Notes: generated by a model from the letters alone, not told the origin. Counted from the first letter of the stretch, positions 16,320 to 25,608 are shown. The stretch: DNA of 57,158 nucleotides from an uncultured Actinomyces sp. (GCA_902373545.1 CABKMZ010000005.1:1-57158), one strand, 5' to 3'. Numbers and translations are program-made.

Positions 16320-16374
16320 ACCGCCAGTCATGCTGTTTAATCGACAGCTGGCTGGCGGTCTTGCTATATTTTTT
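16320..16374 (+). terminator. Terminator after thrB, at the head of the rho leader
   Basis: Outer stem ACCGCCAG (16320-16327) / CTGGCGGT (16352-16359) with an inner CTGT / ACAG pairing, followed by TTGCTATATTTTTT. It ends hom-thrB transcription and lies 134 bases before rho. Rho genes are often autoregulated through their leader, so a role in rho control is possible but only inferred. I see nothing else clear in the remainder of 16375-16507. Confidence 0.7.
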
Positions 16375-16507
16375 CCAGGTCCGAGTCGACTGTTCGAATC
16401 CGGCCATTGCGGTGCGCCCGTTATGCGCATCTCCCTCTTCAAGCTTTGTCGTGTGCTTGAGCAATTCACCTCGCCCGCCAAGGGCGCATTCCAGTAAGGA
16501 TCACTTC

Positions 16508-18226
16508 GTGAGCAACGAAACCCCCGCCGAGATGACGACCGCGTCGCTGTCGGCGATGAAGCTGCCCGAGCTCAAGGCTCTGGCCGCATCCCGCGGTCTC
16601 AAGGGCATTTCTCAGCTTCGCAAGCCCCAGCTGATCGAGCTGCTGAGCAAGGATGCCAGCGCTGCGACCACGCAGGAAGCCGCTCCCCGCGAGGAAGCCC
16701 CTGCCTCGTCCACGGAAACCCCTGCCGCGCCCGAGGCCGCGCCTACTGCCGAAGCCCCGGTTGCTGACGCCCCCGCCGCTGAGGCGCCGCGCCGTTCGCG
16801 CCGCCGCCGCGCGGTCAGCCAGGGCGCCGTCGAGCCCGCGCACGTGACGCTCGACCTGCCCCTGCCCGCCGCCGAGCGCACCGAGCCTGCCCCCGAACCC
16901 GAGGTCGGTGTCGTCGAGACCGTCCTGAACATCGAACTGCCCGACGGCGACGACACCGAGGGACGTCGCGGCCGACGCGAACGCGGACGCCGCTCGCGTC
17001 GCGAACGCGAGAACCGCGGAGAAAACCGCGACAACCGCGATGGTCGCGAGAACCGCGCCGAGGCCCGCGAGGGACGCCCCGCGCGCGGCGCCGAGGACAA
17101 CCTGGCTCCGATCGCCGGCATCCTCGATATTCAGGAGAACCACGCCTTCGTGCGCACTTCGGGCTACCTGCCCGGCCCCAACGACGTCTACGTGACGCTC
17201 GGCAACGTGCGCCGCTGGGGCCTGCGCGCCGGTGACGCCGTCGCCGGTGCCGTGCGCCTGCCCCGCGAAGGCGAGCGTCAGCGCCAGAAGTACAACGCCC
17301 TGGTGCGCGTCGACTCCGTGAACGGTATGACGATCGAGCAGGCGCAGGCGCGCCGCGAGTTCGGCAAGCTGACCCCCGTCTACCCCTCCGAGCAGCTGCG
17401 CATGGAGACCTCCCCGAAGGCCTACACGCCGCGCGTCATCGACCTGGTCGCCCCCGTGGGCAAGGGCCAGCGTGGCCTCATCGTCTCGCCTCCCAAGGCC
17501 GGTAAGACCATGGTCATCCAGCAGATGGCCAAGGCCATCGAGCTGAACAACCCCGAGGTGCACCTCATGGTCGTCCTGGTGGACGAGCGCCCCGAAGAGG
17601 TCACCGACATGCGTTCGATCGTTAAGGGCGAGGTCATCGCCTCCACCTTCGACCGTCCCGCATCAGACCACACGACGGTCGCCGAGCTCGCGATCGAGCG
17701 CGCCAAGCGCCTCGTCGAGCTGGGCCAGGACGTCGTCGTCCTCCTCGACTCGCTGACCCGCCTGTCGCGCGCCTACAACCTGGCCGCACCCGCCTCGGGC
17801 CGCATCCTGTCGGGCGGCGTCGACGCCTCTGCGCTGTACCCGCCCAAGAAGTTCTTCGGCGCGGCCCGCAACATCTCCGAGGGTGGCTCCCTGACGATCA
17901 TCGCCTCCGCCCTGGTGGAGACGGGCTCGAAGATGGACGAGGTCATCTTCGAAGAGTTCAAGGGGACCGGCAACATGGAACTGCGCCTCTCGCGCCAGCT
18001 CGCCGAGCGCCGCATCTTCCCCGCGATCGACCTCAACGCGTCGGGCACCCGCCGCGAGGAGCTGCTGTTTGGCCCCGAAGAGCTGCGCATCATGTGGAAG
18101 CTGCGCCGCGTCCTGGGTACCCTCGACCAGCAGCAGGGCCTCGAGCTGGTCCTCGATAAGCTCAAGGAAACCCAGTCGAACGCTGAGTTCCTCATGCTCA
18201 TCCAGAAGACGACGCCCTCCGAGTGA
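16508..18226 (+). CDS. rho: Transcription termination factor Rho
   Basis: A 572-residue hexameric RNA-dependent ATPase that ends transcription. GTG 16508 follows AAGGA; the frame is open upstream to 16361, but that part has no Rho sequence. The SAP-like N-terminal helix pair is L-P-E-L-K-A-L-A-A-S-R-G. A long insert follows: first Ala/Pro/Glu-rich (about 45-150), then Arg/Glu/Asn-rich (about 155-200). The cold-shock RNA-binding domain begins at A-G-I-L-D-I-Q-E-N-H-A-F-V-R. The Walker A motif is P-P-K-A-G-K-T-M near residue 330, and the Q- and R-loops follow. The basic insert is typical of actinobacterial Rho and is linked in the literature to added RNA affinity. Confidence 0.97.
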   Translation: MSNETPAEMTTASLSAMKLPELKALAASRGLKGISQLRKPQLIELLSKDASAATTQEAAPREEAPASSTETPAAPEAAPTAEAPVADAPAAEAPRRSRRRRAVSQGAVEPAHVTLDLPLPAAERTEPAPEPEVGVVETVLNIELPDGDDTEGRRGRRERGRRSRRERENRGENRDNRDGRENRAEAREGRPARGAEDNLAPIAGILDIQENHAFVRTSGYLPGPNDVYVTLGNVRRWGLRAGDAVAGAVRLPREGERQRQKYNALVRVDSVNGMTIEQAQARREFGKLTPVYPSEQLRMETSPKAYTPRVIDLVAPVGKGQRGLIVSPPKAGKTMVIQQMAKAIELNNPEVHLMVVLVDERPEEVTDMRSIVKGEVIASTFDRPASDHTTVAELAIERAKRLVELGQDVVVLLDSLTRLSRAYNLAAPASGRILSGGVDASALYPPKKFFGAARNISEGGSLTIIASALVETGSKMDEVIFEEFKGTGNMELRLSRQLAERRIFPAIDLNASGTRREELLFGPEELRIMWKLRRVLGTLDQQQGLELVLDKLKETQSNAEFLMLIQKTTPSE

Positions 18227-18240
18227 TCGGAGCGCGCGGG

Positions 18241-18278
18241 CGGGGCGAGTGGCGAGAGCCACTCGCCCCGCTTTCTCG
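18241..18278 (+). terminator. Intrinsic terminator after rho
   Basis: Perfect 13-base stem CGGGGCGAGTGGC / GCCACTCGCCCCG with a GAGA loop, then CTTTCTCG, 14 bases after the rho stop. The strong stem offsets the short T-tract. Confidence 0.85.
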
Positions 18279-18332
18279 TCAGGGGCGTGTGGATACCGGG
18301 CAATTGATTCTGGCGTGTGTCAGAGTTGGGGC

Positions 18333-19508
18333 ATGGCGGATGCGACAACTAACGAGAGCGACAGGTGGGCCACGGGGGAGACCTCGCGCGGGTTCTGGAG
18401 CGCCGTGCGTGGCTGTGCGCGCCTCGTCCTGGGGCTCTTTCTCGTGCTCGCGCCTCCCGTTCATCTGGGAGTGGCCGCCTATCACCGGGCCCAACATGAG
18501 CCGATGGGTGCGATGGGCTGGCCGCACTGGACCGCCTGGGTTATGGTGGCCTGCGGAATCGGCGTGCTGTGGAACGGCTGGGGCCTGCGGCGCTCGAGGC
18601 GACAGAAAATGGCGTTGGTCGCCGAGAAATGGGACGCCCTGGAGAGCCGGCGTGGCGACGTCGAGCGTGTGTTCAACTCGCTCGTGCGCGCCGGTCACTA
18701 CGAGAGGGAACTGTCGGCGCGCTACGAGTGCGCCCGAGGCGAACGCGCCCGCCTCGCTGCGCGGATTGCTGAGCACAGGTCACCGGGTTTCTTCGCGTCG
18801 CTCAGCAAGACGGCAGAGGGCGGGGAGGATGAGATCCTTGCGCAGATAGATCGTCTGGCGGACGCCGATACCGCAATGATGGCTGCGCGTGACTTCTTTG
18901 GCGTCGCGCCCGGGTGGCGCGACGTGTGGGATAACGAGATCGGCCCGATCATCGAAGACTTGGATGTACTCGACGACGTCGCGGACACCCTGGAAAGTGT
19001 CAATACGGAGCCGGGTATTCTCGCGGAGATTGAGGCTTTCAGGGAGCGCGTGGGAGACGACAAGGACACGGTGAGAGACCTCGGCAACCGCCTCGATGCT
19101 GGGCAGATCAGTCCCGCGCGGGCACTGGAGGAACTCGACCGCATCGCGAATGAGGCGCGCACGCGCGTTGCCGAGCTCATCGAGGCGACGCTCGTGGCCG
19201 ATGCCTCGCCCCAGGGACGCGAACGTTACGCAAGGTGGAAGGGCGCGGGGATCAGCCTGACCGCGGCGAACGCGGAGTACGACGCAGCATACTGGAGCGA
19301 GGCGGCGGACACTGACATCGAGTACAACCCGCAAGCCACGATCCGACTGATCGCAAACTCGGCAGGGGTCCACCTGCACGGGCAACCAGCGCCGACGACT
19401 GGAATCCTGACGACCGCCCGCTGGCGCGTCTATCTGCTGCCGATGTATCTCGATCGATACCTGAGAGATGATGTGGACGCTGCAGTCGATGGCTCTTCGT
19501 CGACCTGA
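18333..19508 (+). CDS. Membrane protein, short paralogue of the following gene
   Basis: A 391-residue protein of unknown function. ATG 18333 is the first good start after the rho terminator; the frame runs upstream through rho and cannot be used there. Two membrane segments (about 31-52 and 66-85) are separated by only a short loop, followed by a long soluble helical domain. That domain shares clear blocks with the next protein: Y-E-R-E-L-S-A-R-Y, V-W-D-N-E-I-G-P-I-I-E-D-L-D, S-P-A-R-A-L-E-E-L-D-R-I-A-x-E-A-R, R-E-R-Y-A-R-W, Y-N-P-Q-A-T-I-R-L. It lacks the extracytoplasmic domain and the Ser/Gly tail of its neighbour. The pair may be the DUF5129-type family of Actinomyces relatives, but I am unsure of that name. 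Confidence 0.7.
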   Translation: MADATTNESDRWATGETSRGFWSAVRGCARLVLGLFLVLAPPVHLGVAAYHRAQHEPMGAMGWPHWTAWVMVACGIGVLWNGWGLRRSRRQKMALVAEKWDALESRRGDVERVFNSLVRAGHYERELSARYECARGERARLAARIAEHRSPGFFASLSKTAEGGEDEILAQIDRLADADTAMMAARDFFGVAPGWRDVWDNEIGPIIEDLDVLDDVADTLESVNTEPGILAEIEAFRERVGDDKDTVRDLGNRLDAGQISPARALEELDRIANEARTRVAELIEATLVADASPQGRERYARWKGAGISLTAANAEYDAAYWSEAADTDIEYNPQATIRLIANSAGVHLHGQPAPTTGILTTARWRVYLLPMYLDRYLRDDVDAAVDGSSST

Positions 19509-19604
19509 GTAGCGTAGGGGTCGGGTGCGTCGCCCGTCAGTGTTCTTGTCACTATACGTGGACAATACCGAGCAACCGCTCGTCATTCGTGCCAGAGTGA
19601 AGCC

Positions 19605-21302
19605 ATGACATCTATGACACTCAACGGGGCTGATAAGGAAAGAGAGCATCCGCCCGCATCGCTGCGCGTCCTACGCTTCGTGGTGGGTCTCCTCCTGTTC
19701 CTCGTGGCGCCCGCGTGGTGTGGCATTGCCTACTGGGCGAATACCCACGCGGTGCAGAAGCACAGTGACTCGGTCACGCCCGTCGTGGAGATCTACGACG
19801 AAACGGGGACCATTCGTGACATCGGCGGTCGTCCCCTGAGCGCCGTCCTCGAGGATGTTCGATTCTCGCGCGCAGTTCACCTCGTGGTCCTGTCGTCCAA
19901 TAGCCTCAGCGGCGGCGGCATGGATCAGGCGGTGGTCACCTACGCGCGCGCCAATCATCCGGAGTGGCTGAGCGCGGGCGGCTCAACGTGGGCGGACGGC
20001 TATGTGATCCTGGTTGTGTCGCCCGCCGATCACATGGTAGGTACCTACGTCGGCGAGGATGTCGCTCTTACCCGGTCTGCACAGAAGGACGTCCAGGATT
20101 CGGCGAAGGATGACTTCCGCAATGGGCGCTGGAGCGAGGGCATCGTCGCCGCGGTGAACAAGGCTGCGGCGCTGATCCCGGGCGAGAACACTCAGCGTCA
20201 GGGGAATATCGTTCCGTGGCCTCCCCTTTACGCGTGGACTGCGACGGTCGCCGGAATCGTCGTCTGGTTGATCGGTGGGAAAGCCCGCCGTCGGCCAGGT
20301 GAGGTCGCGAGGCCGCTCGCCGAACAGTGGAATGACATGGAGAAGCGTCACATCGGGGTCGAGAGTTCCTTTGCCGCACTCCTCGCCGAAGGGAACTACG
20401 AGCGTGGCCTGAGCGCACGCTATCAAGCTGCGCGGGCGGAGCGCGAGAAGGTGCGTGCCCACATTACCTCGCCTCGCGGGAAACAAGCACGGATGCGCTC
20501 GCTCACCCAGTCTTTGCAGGACCTGTCGGATGCGGACGCGGCGATGGAGGCGGCGTGCGAGTTCTTCTCGCTCTCCCCGAACTGGCACATTGTGTGGGAT
20601 AACGAGGTGGGGCCGGTCTTCGAGGACCTGGACATCGTGGATCTTGTCGCGCGCACGGCTGCTGACCGAACGGACTATCAGCACGTCATTACCTTGTATG
20701 CCACGCTCGTCGCCTGGACAAACGAGCAGCGAGTGGCCGTGAAGAACCTGCACGCCAGCCTCGAGCGTACAGAGGTGACTCCCGCCGAGGCCTTGGAGTG
20801 CCTTGACTCGATTGCGGACGAGGCCAGGCTCCGTCTGACGGTGTTTGTCGAAAACGCGCTGGCAGCCGACACCTCGTGGATGGGGCGCAGGCGCTACTCG
20901 CGTTGGCAGGCGGGCAAGGGGGAAAAGCTCAAGGACTACGATCTACGCTACCTCGGCACGTACACTGTCGATGGTTGGGCGCACTCCTACAATCCCGCCG
21001 TCACGATTCGCCTGACAGCACACTGCGCGGGGATCGACCTGAGCGGAAGCGGGGCCATCCCATCGGGGCGTTTCACGGCCTTCAATGCACCGGTCTACGT
21101 GCCGCCCGCGTACTTCAACAGGTACATCGTCTACGACGGAACCTCAAGATATGCCTTCTCACGCGAGACCTACCTGACGTCGCCCGCGAACCTAGGTCCC
21201 GCAAGTGATTATCGCCACCGCTCCGGTGTTTCTTCCTCCCATTCACGCGGCAGTTCGAGTTCGGGGGGCTTCCGTGGGTCGGGCTCGTCTTCGTCATTCT
21301 GA
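19605..21302 (+). CDS. Membrane protein with TPM-like extracytoplasmic domain and Ser/Gly tail
   Basis: A 565-residue paralogue of the gene before it. The first membrane segment is near 24-45. A 150-residue domain then follows with [16 protein letters not shown] and [12 protein letters not shown], the pattern of the TPM (TLP18.3/Psb32/MOLO-1) fold found in YgcG-like proteins. A second membrane segment is near 208-224. The cytoplasmic helical domain has [14 protein letters not shown] and Y-N-P-A-V-T-I-R-L. The C terminus is [16 protein letters not shown], like the Gly/Ser tail of TPM proteins. The start is ATG 19605, with ATG 19614 possible. Function unknown; a membrane-associated quality-control role is only a guess. 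Confidence 0.7.
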   Translation: MTSMTLNGADKEREHPPASLRVLRFVVGLLLFLVAPAWCGIAYWANTHAVQKHSDSVTPVVEIYDETGTIRDIGGRPLSAVLEDVRFSRAVHLVVLSSNSLSGGGMDQAVVTYARANHPEWLSAGGSTWADGYVILVVSPADHMVGTYVGEDVALTRSAQKDVQDSAKDDFRNGRWSEGIVAAVNKAAALIPGENTQRQGNIVPWPPLYAWTATVAGIVVWLIGGKARRRPGEVARPLAEQWNDMEKRHIGVESSFAALLAEGNYERGLSARYQAARAEREKVRAHITSPRGKQARMRSLTQSLQDLSDADAAMEAACEFFSLSPNWHIVWDNEVGPVFEDLDIVDLVARTAADRTDYQHVITLYATLVAWTNEQRVAVKNLHASLERTEVTPAEALECLDSIADEARLRLTVFVENALAADTSWMGRRRYSRWQAGKGEKLKDYDLRYLGTYTVDGWAHSYNPAVTIRLTAHCAGIDLSGSGAIPSGRFTAFNAPVYVPPAYFNRYIVYDGTSRYAFSRETYLTSPANLGPASDYRHRSGVSSSHSRGSSSSGGFRGSGSSSSF

Positions 21303-21357
21303 TCGGGGGGAAGGTCGGCTCATAGCCGATCTCACGCTCGTGCGGCCACTTCCATCG

Positions 21358-21386
21358 TTGAAGAGGCTGGGAGCGTGTGCCATAAT
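21358..21386 (+). promoter_or_regulatory. Housekeeping-type promoter for rpmE
   Basis: TTGAAG (-35, 21358-21363), a 17-base spacer and CATAAT (-10, 21381-21386). This is the best-matched sigma-70-type promoter I see in the window. Transcription would begin near 21393, giving a leader of about 120 bases before rpmE. Confidence 0.7.
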
Positions 21387-21392
21387 GTCGTG

Positions 21393-21513
21393 TCGGCTTA
21401 CCGGTTCACCGGCATGCCCCAGGCGCGTACGCGTGCTGGAGGGCGAGGCCCCGTCAGACGCGGGGGACGCTGCATGTCCGGACCCGGGGCACCAAACGAT
21501 CCAGGAGAATTCC
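21393..21513 (+). promoter_or_regulatory. Long structured rpmE leader, possible L31 autoregulatory element
   Basis: About 120 non-coding bases between the predicted start site and rpmE. Short pairings are visible, such as CCGG-TTCA-CCGG (21412-21423) and CCCCG-TCAGACG-CGGGG (21450-21466), then GGACCCGGGGC and the AGGAGAA ribosome site. Ribosomal-protein leaders upstream of L31 genes have been predicted in Actinobacteria; I cannot align this one to a covariance model, so the assignment is tentative. Confidence 0.35.
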
Positions 21514-21735
21514 ATGCGTAAGGGCATTCACCCCGAATACGTGGACACCGTCGTGACCTGCACGTGCGGCAACTCGTTCCACACCCGTTCCACGATCACC
21601 TTCGGCGAGATGCGCGTGGACGTGTGCTCGGCCTGCCACCCGTTCTACACGGGCAAGCAGAAGATCCTCGACACCGGCGGCCGCGTCGCCAAGTTCGAGG
21701 CTCGCTACGGCAAGCGCGTGCGCCCCTCCAAGTGA
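21514..21735 (+). CDS. rpmE: 50S ribosomal protein L31 (zinc-binding form)
   Basis: A 73-residue large-subunit protein. ATG 21514 follows AGGAGAA and gives M-R-K-G-I-H-P-E-Y. The zinc ligands are all present: C-T-C-G-N (Cys16, Cys18) and [10 protein letters not shown] (Cys38, Cys41), which identifies the zinc-plus, housekeeping form rather than the zinc-independent paralogue. It sits in the usual rho-rpmE-prfA order, although two unrelated membrane genes separate it from rho here. A strong terminator follows. Confidence 0.97.
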   Translation: MRKGIHPEYVDTVVTCTCGNSFHTRSTITFGEMRVDVCSACHPFYTGKQKILDTGGRVAKFEARYGKRVRPSK

Positions 21736-21755
21736 GGGTGAGCGGATAGCTCGAC

Positions 21756-21799
21756 GGCGGTGTCGTCGGCCTGACGGCTGGCGACGCCGCCGCTTTTTA
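21756..21799 (+). terminator. Intrinsic terminator after rpmE
   Basis: A 16-pair stem, GGCGGTGTCGTCGGCC with GGCTGGCGACGCCGCC (three G-U pairs), a TGAC loop and then GCTTTTT. It lies 20 bases after the rpmE stop and should separate rpmE from prfA transcription. Confidence 0.9.
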
Positions 21800-21831
21800 C
21801 AACTGTCACTGAAATGAGGATGTGGTGAATC

Positions 21832-22926
21832 GTGGCTGCGACCGATGAGCTTGGGGCGCTTGGCCCTCTGCTGGAGGAGTACGCGCAGGTGGAGGCCCAG
21901 ATGTCGGACCCTCAGACCCTGACGAACCAGCAGCTGATGCGCCGCGTCGGGCGCCGCTACGCCGAGCTCGGCCGCGTCAAGGCTGCCGCCGATCGACTCA
22001 GCGCGGCGTCGGGGGACCTGGAGGCAGCCCGCGAGCTGGCCGCCGAGGACCGCTCCTTCGCCGAGGAGATCCCCGCACTTGAAGAAGAAGAGGCCGCGGC
22101 GCACGCGGCGCTCGTGAAGATTCTCGCCCCGCGCGACCCCGAGGACGCCATGGACGTCATCCTCGAAATCAAGGCTGGCGAGGGCGGCGAGGAATCCGCC
22201 CTGTTCGCCTCCGACCTGGCCCGCATGTACGGGCGCTACGCCGAGGCACACGGCTGGAGCGTCACCGAGATGAGCGCGACGCACACGGAACTCGGCGGCT
22301 TCAAGGACATCACGCTCGCGATCCGCGCGAAGGGCACTCCCGCCCCCGACGAGGGCGTCTGGGCGCACCTGAAGTACGAGGGCGGTGTGCACCGCGTGCA
22401 GCGCGTGCCCGTCACCGAGTCCCAGGGCCGCATCCACACGAGCGCGGCCGGCGTCTTCGTCATGCCGGAGATCGAGGACGACGAAGAGATCGTCATCGAC
22501 CCGAACGACCTGCGCATCGACGTCTACCGTTCGAGTGGCCCGGGCGGCCAGTCGGTGAACACGACGGACTCCGCCGTGCGCATCACGCATATTCCGTCTG
22601 GCATCGTTGTCTCGATGCAGAACGAGAAATCGCAGCTGCAGAACAAGGAGGCGGCACTGCGCGTGCTGGCTTCGCGCCTGGCGGCCGAAGCCCGAGCGAA
22701 GAGGGAGGCCGAGGCCTCGGCCCAGCGCCTCTCTCAGGTGCGCACCGTCGACCGCTCGGAACGCATCCGCACGTATAATTTCCCGGAGAACCGCATCGCG
22801 GATCACCGCACGGGCTTCAAAGCCCACAACCTCGACGCGGTCCTGTCGGGCGCGCTCGACGCCGTCATCGCATCCCTACAGGAAGCCGATGAGGCCGAGC
22901 GCCTGGCCGCCGCCGCGCAGTCATGA
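21832..22926 (+). CDS. prfA: Peptide chain release factor 1
   Basis: A 364-residue factor that reads UAA and UAG and releases the finished protein. The GGQ motif is in S-G-P-G-G-Q-S-V-N (residues 238-240). The codon-recognition P-x-T tripeptide is P-V-T in [10 protein letters not shown], the RF1 class. GTG 21832 is the start, with GAGGA rather far upstream (about 14 bases). prmC, whose product methylates the GGQ glutamine, follows immediately, a nearly universal pairing. Confidence 0.96.
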   Translation: MAATDELGALGPLLEEYAQVEAQMSDPQTLTNQQLMRRVGRRYAELGRVKAAADRLSAASGDLEAARELAAEDRSFAEEIPALEEEEAAAHAALVKILAPRDPEDAMDVILEIKAGEGGEESALFASDLARMYGRYAEAHGWSVTEMSATHTELGGFKDITLAIRAKGTPAPDEGVWAHLKYEGGVHRVQRVPVTESQGRIHTSAAGVFVMPEIEDDEEIVIDPNDLRIDVYRSSGPGGQSVNTTDSAVRITHIPSGIVVSMQNEKSQLQNKEAALRVLASRLAAEARAKREAEASAQRLSQVRTVDRSERIRTYNFPENRIADHRTGFKAHNLDAVLSGALDAVIASLQEADEAERLAAAAQS

Positions 22927-22937
22927 TGGGAGGGGCT

Positions 22938-23804
22938 ATGGGAACCTGGTCTGTGACGGAGGCGCGCTCTTGGGCTCGTGAGCGCCTGGCGAACGCTGGC
23001 ATCGACTCGGTCGATGCGGACGTGCGTGAGCTGCTCGAGTGGGCGTGCGACGTCACATCACAGTTGGACCTGCCAGCTGCCCTTGACCCCGAACAGGCCG
23101 ATAAGCTGCGCGGCGGGGTGGGGGAGAGGGCATTGCGTATCCCCCTCCAGCACGTCACCGGCCGGATGTATTTTCGGTCTCTCACCCTCCGATCGGTCCC
23201 CGGCGTCTTCGTCGTGCGCCCCGAAACGGAGGTTCTTGCCGGGCTCGCCATCGACGAGGCCGCGGCGGCTGTGGCTGCCAGGGGCGAGGCCCGCGTCGTC
23301 GACCTGTGCACCGGCTCGGGAGCCATCGCCCTCGCAGTCGCCACCGAGTCCGCCCGCACCGAGGTCTGGGCCGTGGAAAAGGAACCCGATCCTTTCGCGC
23401 TTGCCTGCCTCAACCGCGACCGCGTCGGCGCCTGCGGCGTCCACCTCGTGCGCGGCGACGCCACGCACCCCGCGACGCTGGGCTTCCTCGATGGCCTCAT
23501 CGACGTTGTCGTCACCAATCCTCCCTACGTCCCCGCCGACGAGATGCCCACCCAGCCCGAGGCCAGCGCCGACCCCCATTCCGCCCTCTACGGCGGCAGC
23601 GCGGACGGCCTAGATATTCCCTGCCAGATCATCCGCCGGTCCCTGACCCTTCTGCGCCCGGGAGGGACGCTGCTCATGGAACATTCGCCCAGCCAGGACG
23701 AGGCCCTGCGCACCTACGCGGCCTCGCTCGGCATGGTGGAGGTGTCAACGAGCACCGATCTGGCTGGACGTATGCGCTTCCTGCGTGCCTGCGCGCCCCG
23801 ATGA
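22938..23804 (+). CDS. prmC: Release factor glutamine methyltransferase
   Basis: A 288-residue SAM-dependent methyltransferase modifying the GGQ glutamine of release factors. The SAM-binding motif is V-D-L-C-T-G-S-G-A-I-A-L and the catalytic motif is N-P-P-Y (194-197). I prefer ATG 22938, which has GGGAGGGG just upstream, over ATG 22923/22926 at the prfA stop. The usual E-I-G motif before the C terminus reads M-E-H here. It is co-directional with prfA, 11 bases away. Confidence 0.93.
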   Translation: MGTWSVTEARSWARERLANAGIDSVDADVRELLEWACDVTSQLDLPAALDPEQADKLRGGVGERALRIPLQHVTGRMYFRSLTLRSVPGVFVVRPETEVLAGLAIDEAAAAVAARGEARVVDLCTGSGAIALAVATESARTEVWAVEKEPDPFALACLNRDRVGACGVHLVRGDATHPATLGFLDGLIDVVVTNPPYVPADEMPTQPEASADPHSALYGGSADGLDIPCQIIRRSLTLLRPGGTLLMEHSPSQDEALRTYAASLGMVEVSTSTDLAGRMRFLRACAPR

Positions 23805-23839
23805 CGCCCCGCCTGCAATCCGTGACACAATGAGGCGTG

Positions 23840-24505
23840 ATGAGTACTGAGACGATTCTGAGCGCGATGCCGAGCTTGAGTGCCTCCGATCTGGCGCGCG
23901 CCGGCAGCTACGTGCGCGACGGCCGCATCCTCGTCGTTCCCACCGATACCGTCTACGGCATCGGATGCGCCGCCGACAACCCCGAGGCCGTCGCCGCAGT
24001 CTTGGCCGCCAAGGGACGCGGGCGCCAGATGCCCCCTCCCGTCCTCGTTGCCTCAGCCGACGCGATCGACTCCCTGTGCGTCGATGTCCCTGACTACGCG
24101 CGGCGCCTCGCCCGCGCCTTCTGGCCCGGCGGACTCACCCTCATCCTGCGAGCTCGCCCCGACCTCGGGTGGGACCTCGGTGAGACCGGCGGAACGATCG
24201 GCGTGCGCATGCCGAACCAAGGCGCACTCCTGCGACTGCTGCGCGACTTCGGGCCCATGGCCGTGACGTCAGCGAACCTGACAGGGCAACCCCCGGCGAC
24301 GTCCGTGGAGGCGGCCATCGGGTATTTCGGTGCACGCGTTGCCGCCTACCTTGACGGCGGACCCACCCAGAGATCCACGGCCTCGTCAATCGTCGATTTC
24401 GCACACGAGACGCCGCGTGTGCTGCGCCTGGGAACCATAGCCCTGGATGACTTGAGCGCCGCGGCCGGTGTGGCTATCGCACCCGTGCAGGGGAGTGCCT
24501 CGTGA
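23840..24505 (+). CDS. Threonylcarbamoyl-AMP synthase (Sua5/YciO/YrdC family)
   Basis: A 221-residue YrdC-fold protein making threonylcarbamoyl-AMP for the t6A modification at A37 of ANN-decoding tRNAs. Family blocks: V-P-T-D-T-V-Y-G-I-G near residue 36, A-A-K-G-R-G-R (basic site), F-W-P-G-G-L-T-L-I-L, G-V-R-M-P and the S-A-N-L-T-G motif near 152. The Sua5 C-terminal domain is absent, so it is the short TsaC form. GTG 23837 is an alternative start one codon earlier. The order prfA-prmC-tsaC-wecA-like is standard in Actinobacteria. It overlaps the next gene by four bases (GTGA). Confidence 0.92.
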   Translation: MSTETILSAMPSLSASDLARAGSYVRDGRILVVPTDTVYGIGCAADNPEAVAAVLAAKGRGRQMPPPVLVASADAIDSLCVDVPDYARRLARAFWPGGLTLILRARPDLGWDLGETGGTIGVRMPNQGALLRLLRDFGPMAVTSANLTGQPPATSVEAAIGYFGARVAAYLDGGPTQRSTASSIVDFAHETPRVLRLGTIALDDLSAAAGVAIAPVQGSAS

Positions 24506-25608
24506 AGGTTTACCTCCTGCTGGGCGCCATCGCGATGGCACTGACGATTCTGCTCACCCCGGTCGTTCGATGGACCTGCCTGCGCTTCAATATCTTGCCC
24601 CCTCTGCGCGGCCGCGACCTCCAAAAGACGCCGATCCCACGCCTGGGCGGCGTCGCCATGACCATCGCGTTGATCGTGACGATGCTGGTCGCCTCACGCA
24701 TCCCCTACATGGCACCCCTGTTTACGACGACGGTCCCATGGGCCGTGATGGCCGGCGCCGCCGCCATGTGCATCCTCGGTATCATCGACGACATTATTGA
24801 ATTGGACTGGATGGCTAAGCTCGGCGGCCAGGTGCTGATCGCCGGCGGTATGGCCTTCGGAGGTGTCCAACTCGCGTCCTTCCCGATCTTCGGCATCACG
24901 CTCGGCTCCTCGCGCCTGTGGCTCTTCGTCTCCGTCTTCTTCATCGTCGGCATCATGAACGCCGTCAACTTTATCGACGGTCTCGACGGCTTAGCATCGG
25001 GCATGATCGCGATCGGCGCGGGATCTTTCTTCGTCTACTCCTACATCGTCACCAGACTGATGGGAGCAGCTTCCTACGCGACGACTGCAAGCCTCATCGT
25101 GATCGCGTTGCTCGGCGTGTGCGCGGGCTTCCTCTGGTTTAACTTCCACCCATCCTCGATCATGATGGGCGGGGGAGCGGAGACCATGGGACTCGTCCTG
25201 GCCGGCGCCGGCATCATTGTCACCGGCAAGATCGATCCGACGCTGCTGGGCCGCCAACAGATGATTGTGTCCGCGCTGCCCCTCATCCTGCCGCTGTCCG
25301 TTATTTTCATGCCCGTCCTCGACTTGGTCGTCACGTCGATCCGTCGCATGAGCCGTGGGAAAAGCCCATTCGTCGCGGACCGCTCGCACTTCCACGACCG
25401 CCTGCTTGTTGCTGGACACTCCCACCGCGGAGTCGTCGCGATCCTGTGGATGTGGACCGCCATCGTCTGCGTGCCGGCCGTCGGTCTCCTCGTCTTTCAA
25501 TGGTGGAGCGTGGCCTTTGTCGCTGTCATCGCGGCGGCGGTTGGCGTGGCCGTGACGACCCGAGAGTTTCCCAAGGAAGACACCGCCCACGAGGAGCTTT
25601 CCGCATGA
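24502..25608 (+). CDS. WecA/MraY-family polyprenyl-phosphate sugar-1-phosphate transferase with altered active site
   Basis: A 368-residue protein with about ten membrane segments, of the family that transfers HexNAc-1-P to a polyprenyl phosphate to start cell-envelope glycan synthesis. Conserved parts: P-R-L-G-G near residue 50, Asp96-Asp97 in G-I-I-D-D, N-A-V-N-F-I-D-G-L-D-G-L (Asp159, Asp162) and H-F-H-D-R-L (His296, His298). Anomaly: the normally invariant M-G-D-x-G-S motif reads M-G-G-G-A-E-T-M-G (222-230), so the metal-binding Asp is Gly224, with the nearest acid at Glu227. Its location before the atp operon matches WecA of other Actinobacteria. It could be active with Glu227, or have a changed role. 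Confidence 0.85.
   Translation: MKVYLLLGAIAMALTILLTPVVRWTCLRFNILPPLRGRDLQKTPIPRLGGVAMTIALIVTMLVASRIPYMAPLFTTTVPWAVMAGAAAMCILGIIDDIIELDWMAKLGGQVLIAGGMAFGGVQLASFPIFGITLGSSRLWLFVSVFFIVGIMNAVNFIDGLDGLASGMIAIGAGSFFVYSYIVTRLMGAASYATTASLIVIALLGVCAGFLWFNFHPSSIMMGGGAETMGLVLAGAGIIVTGKIDPTLLGRQQMIVSALPLILPLSVIFMPVLDLVVTSIRRMSRGKSPFVADRSHFHDRLLVAGHSHRGVVAILWMWTAIVCVPAVGLLVFQWWSVAFVAVIAAAVGVAVTTREFPKEDTAHEELSA

Noticed and set aside
16361..16507. In-frame N-terminal extension of rho from an upstream start
   Set aside because: The extra 49 residues have no Rho similarity, overlap the thrB terminator T-tract, and GTG 16508 has a proper AAGGA site.
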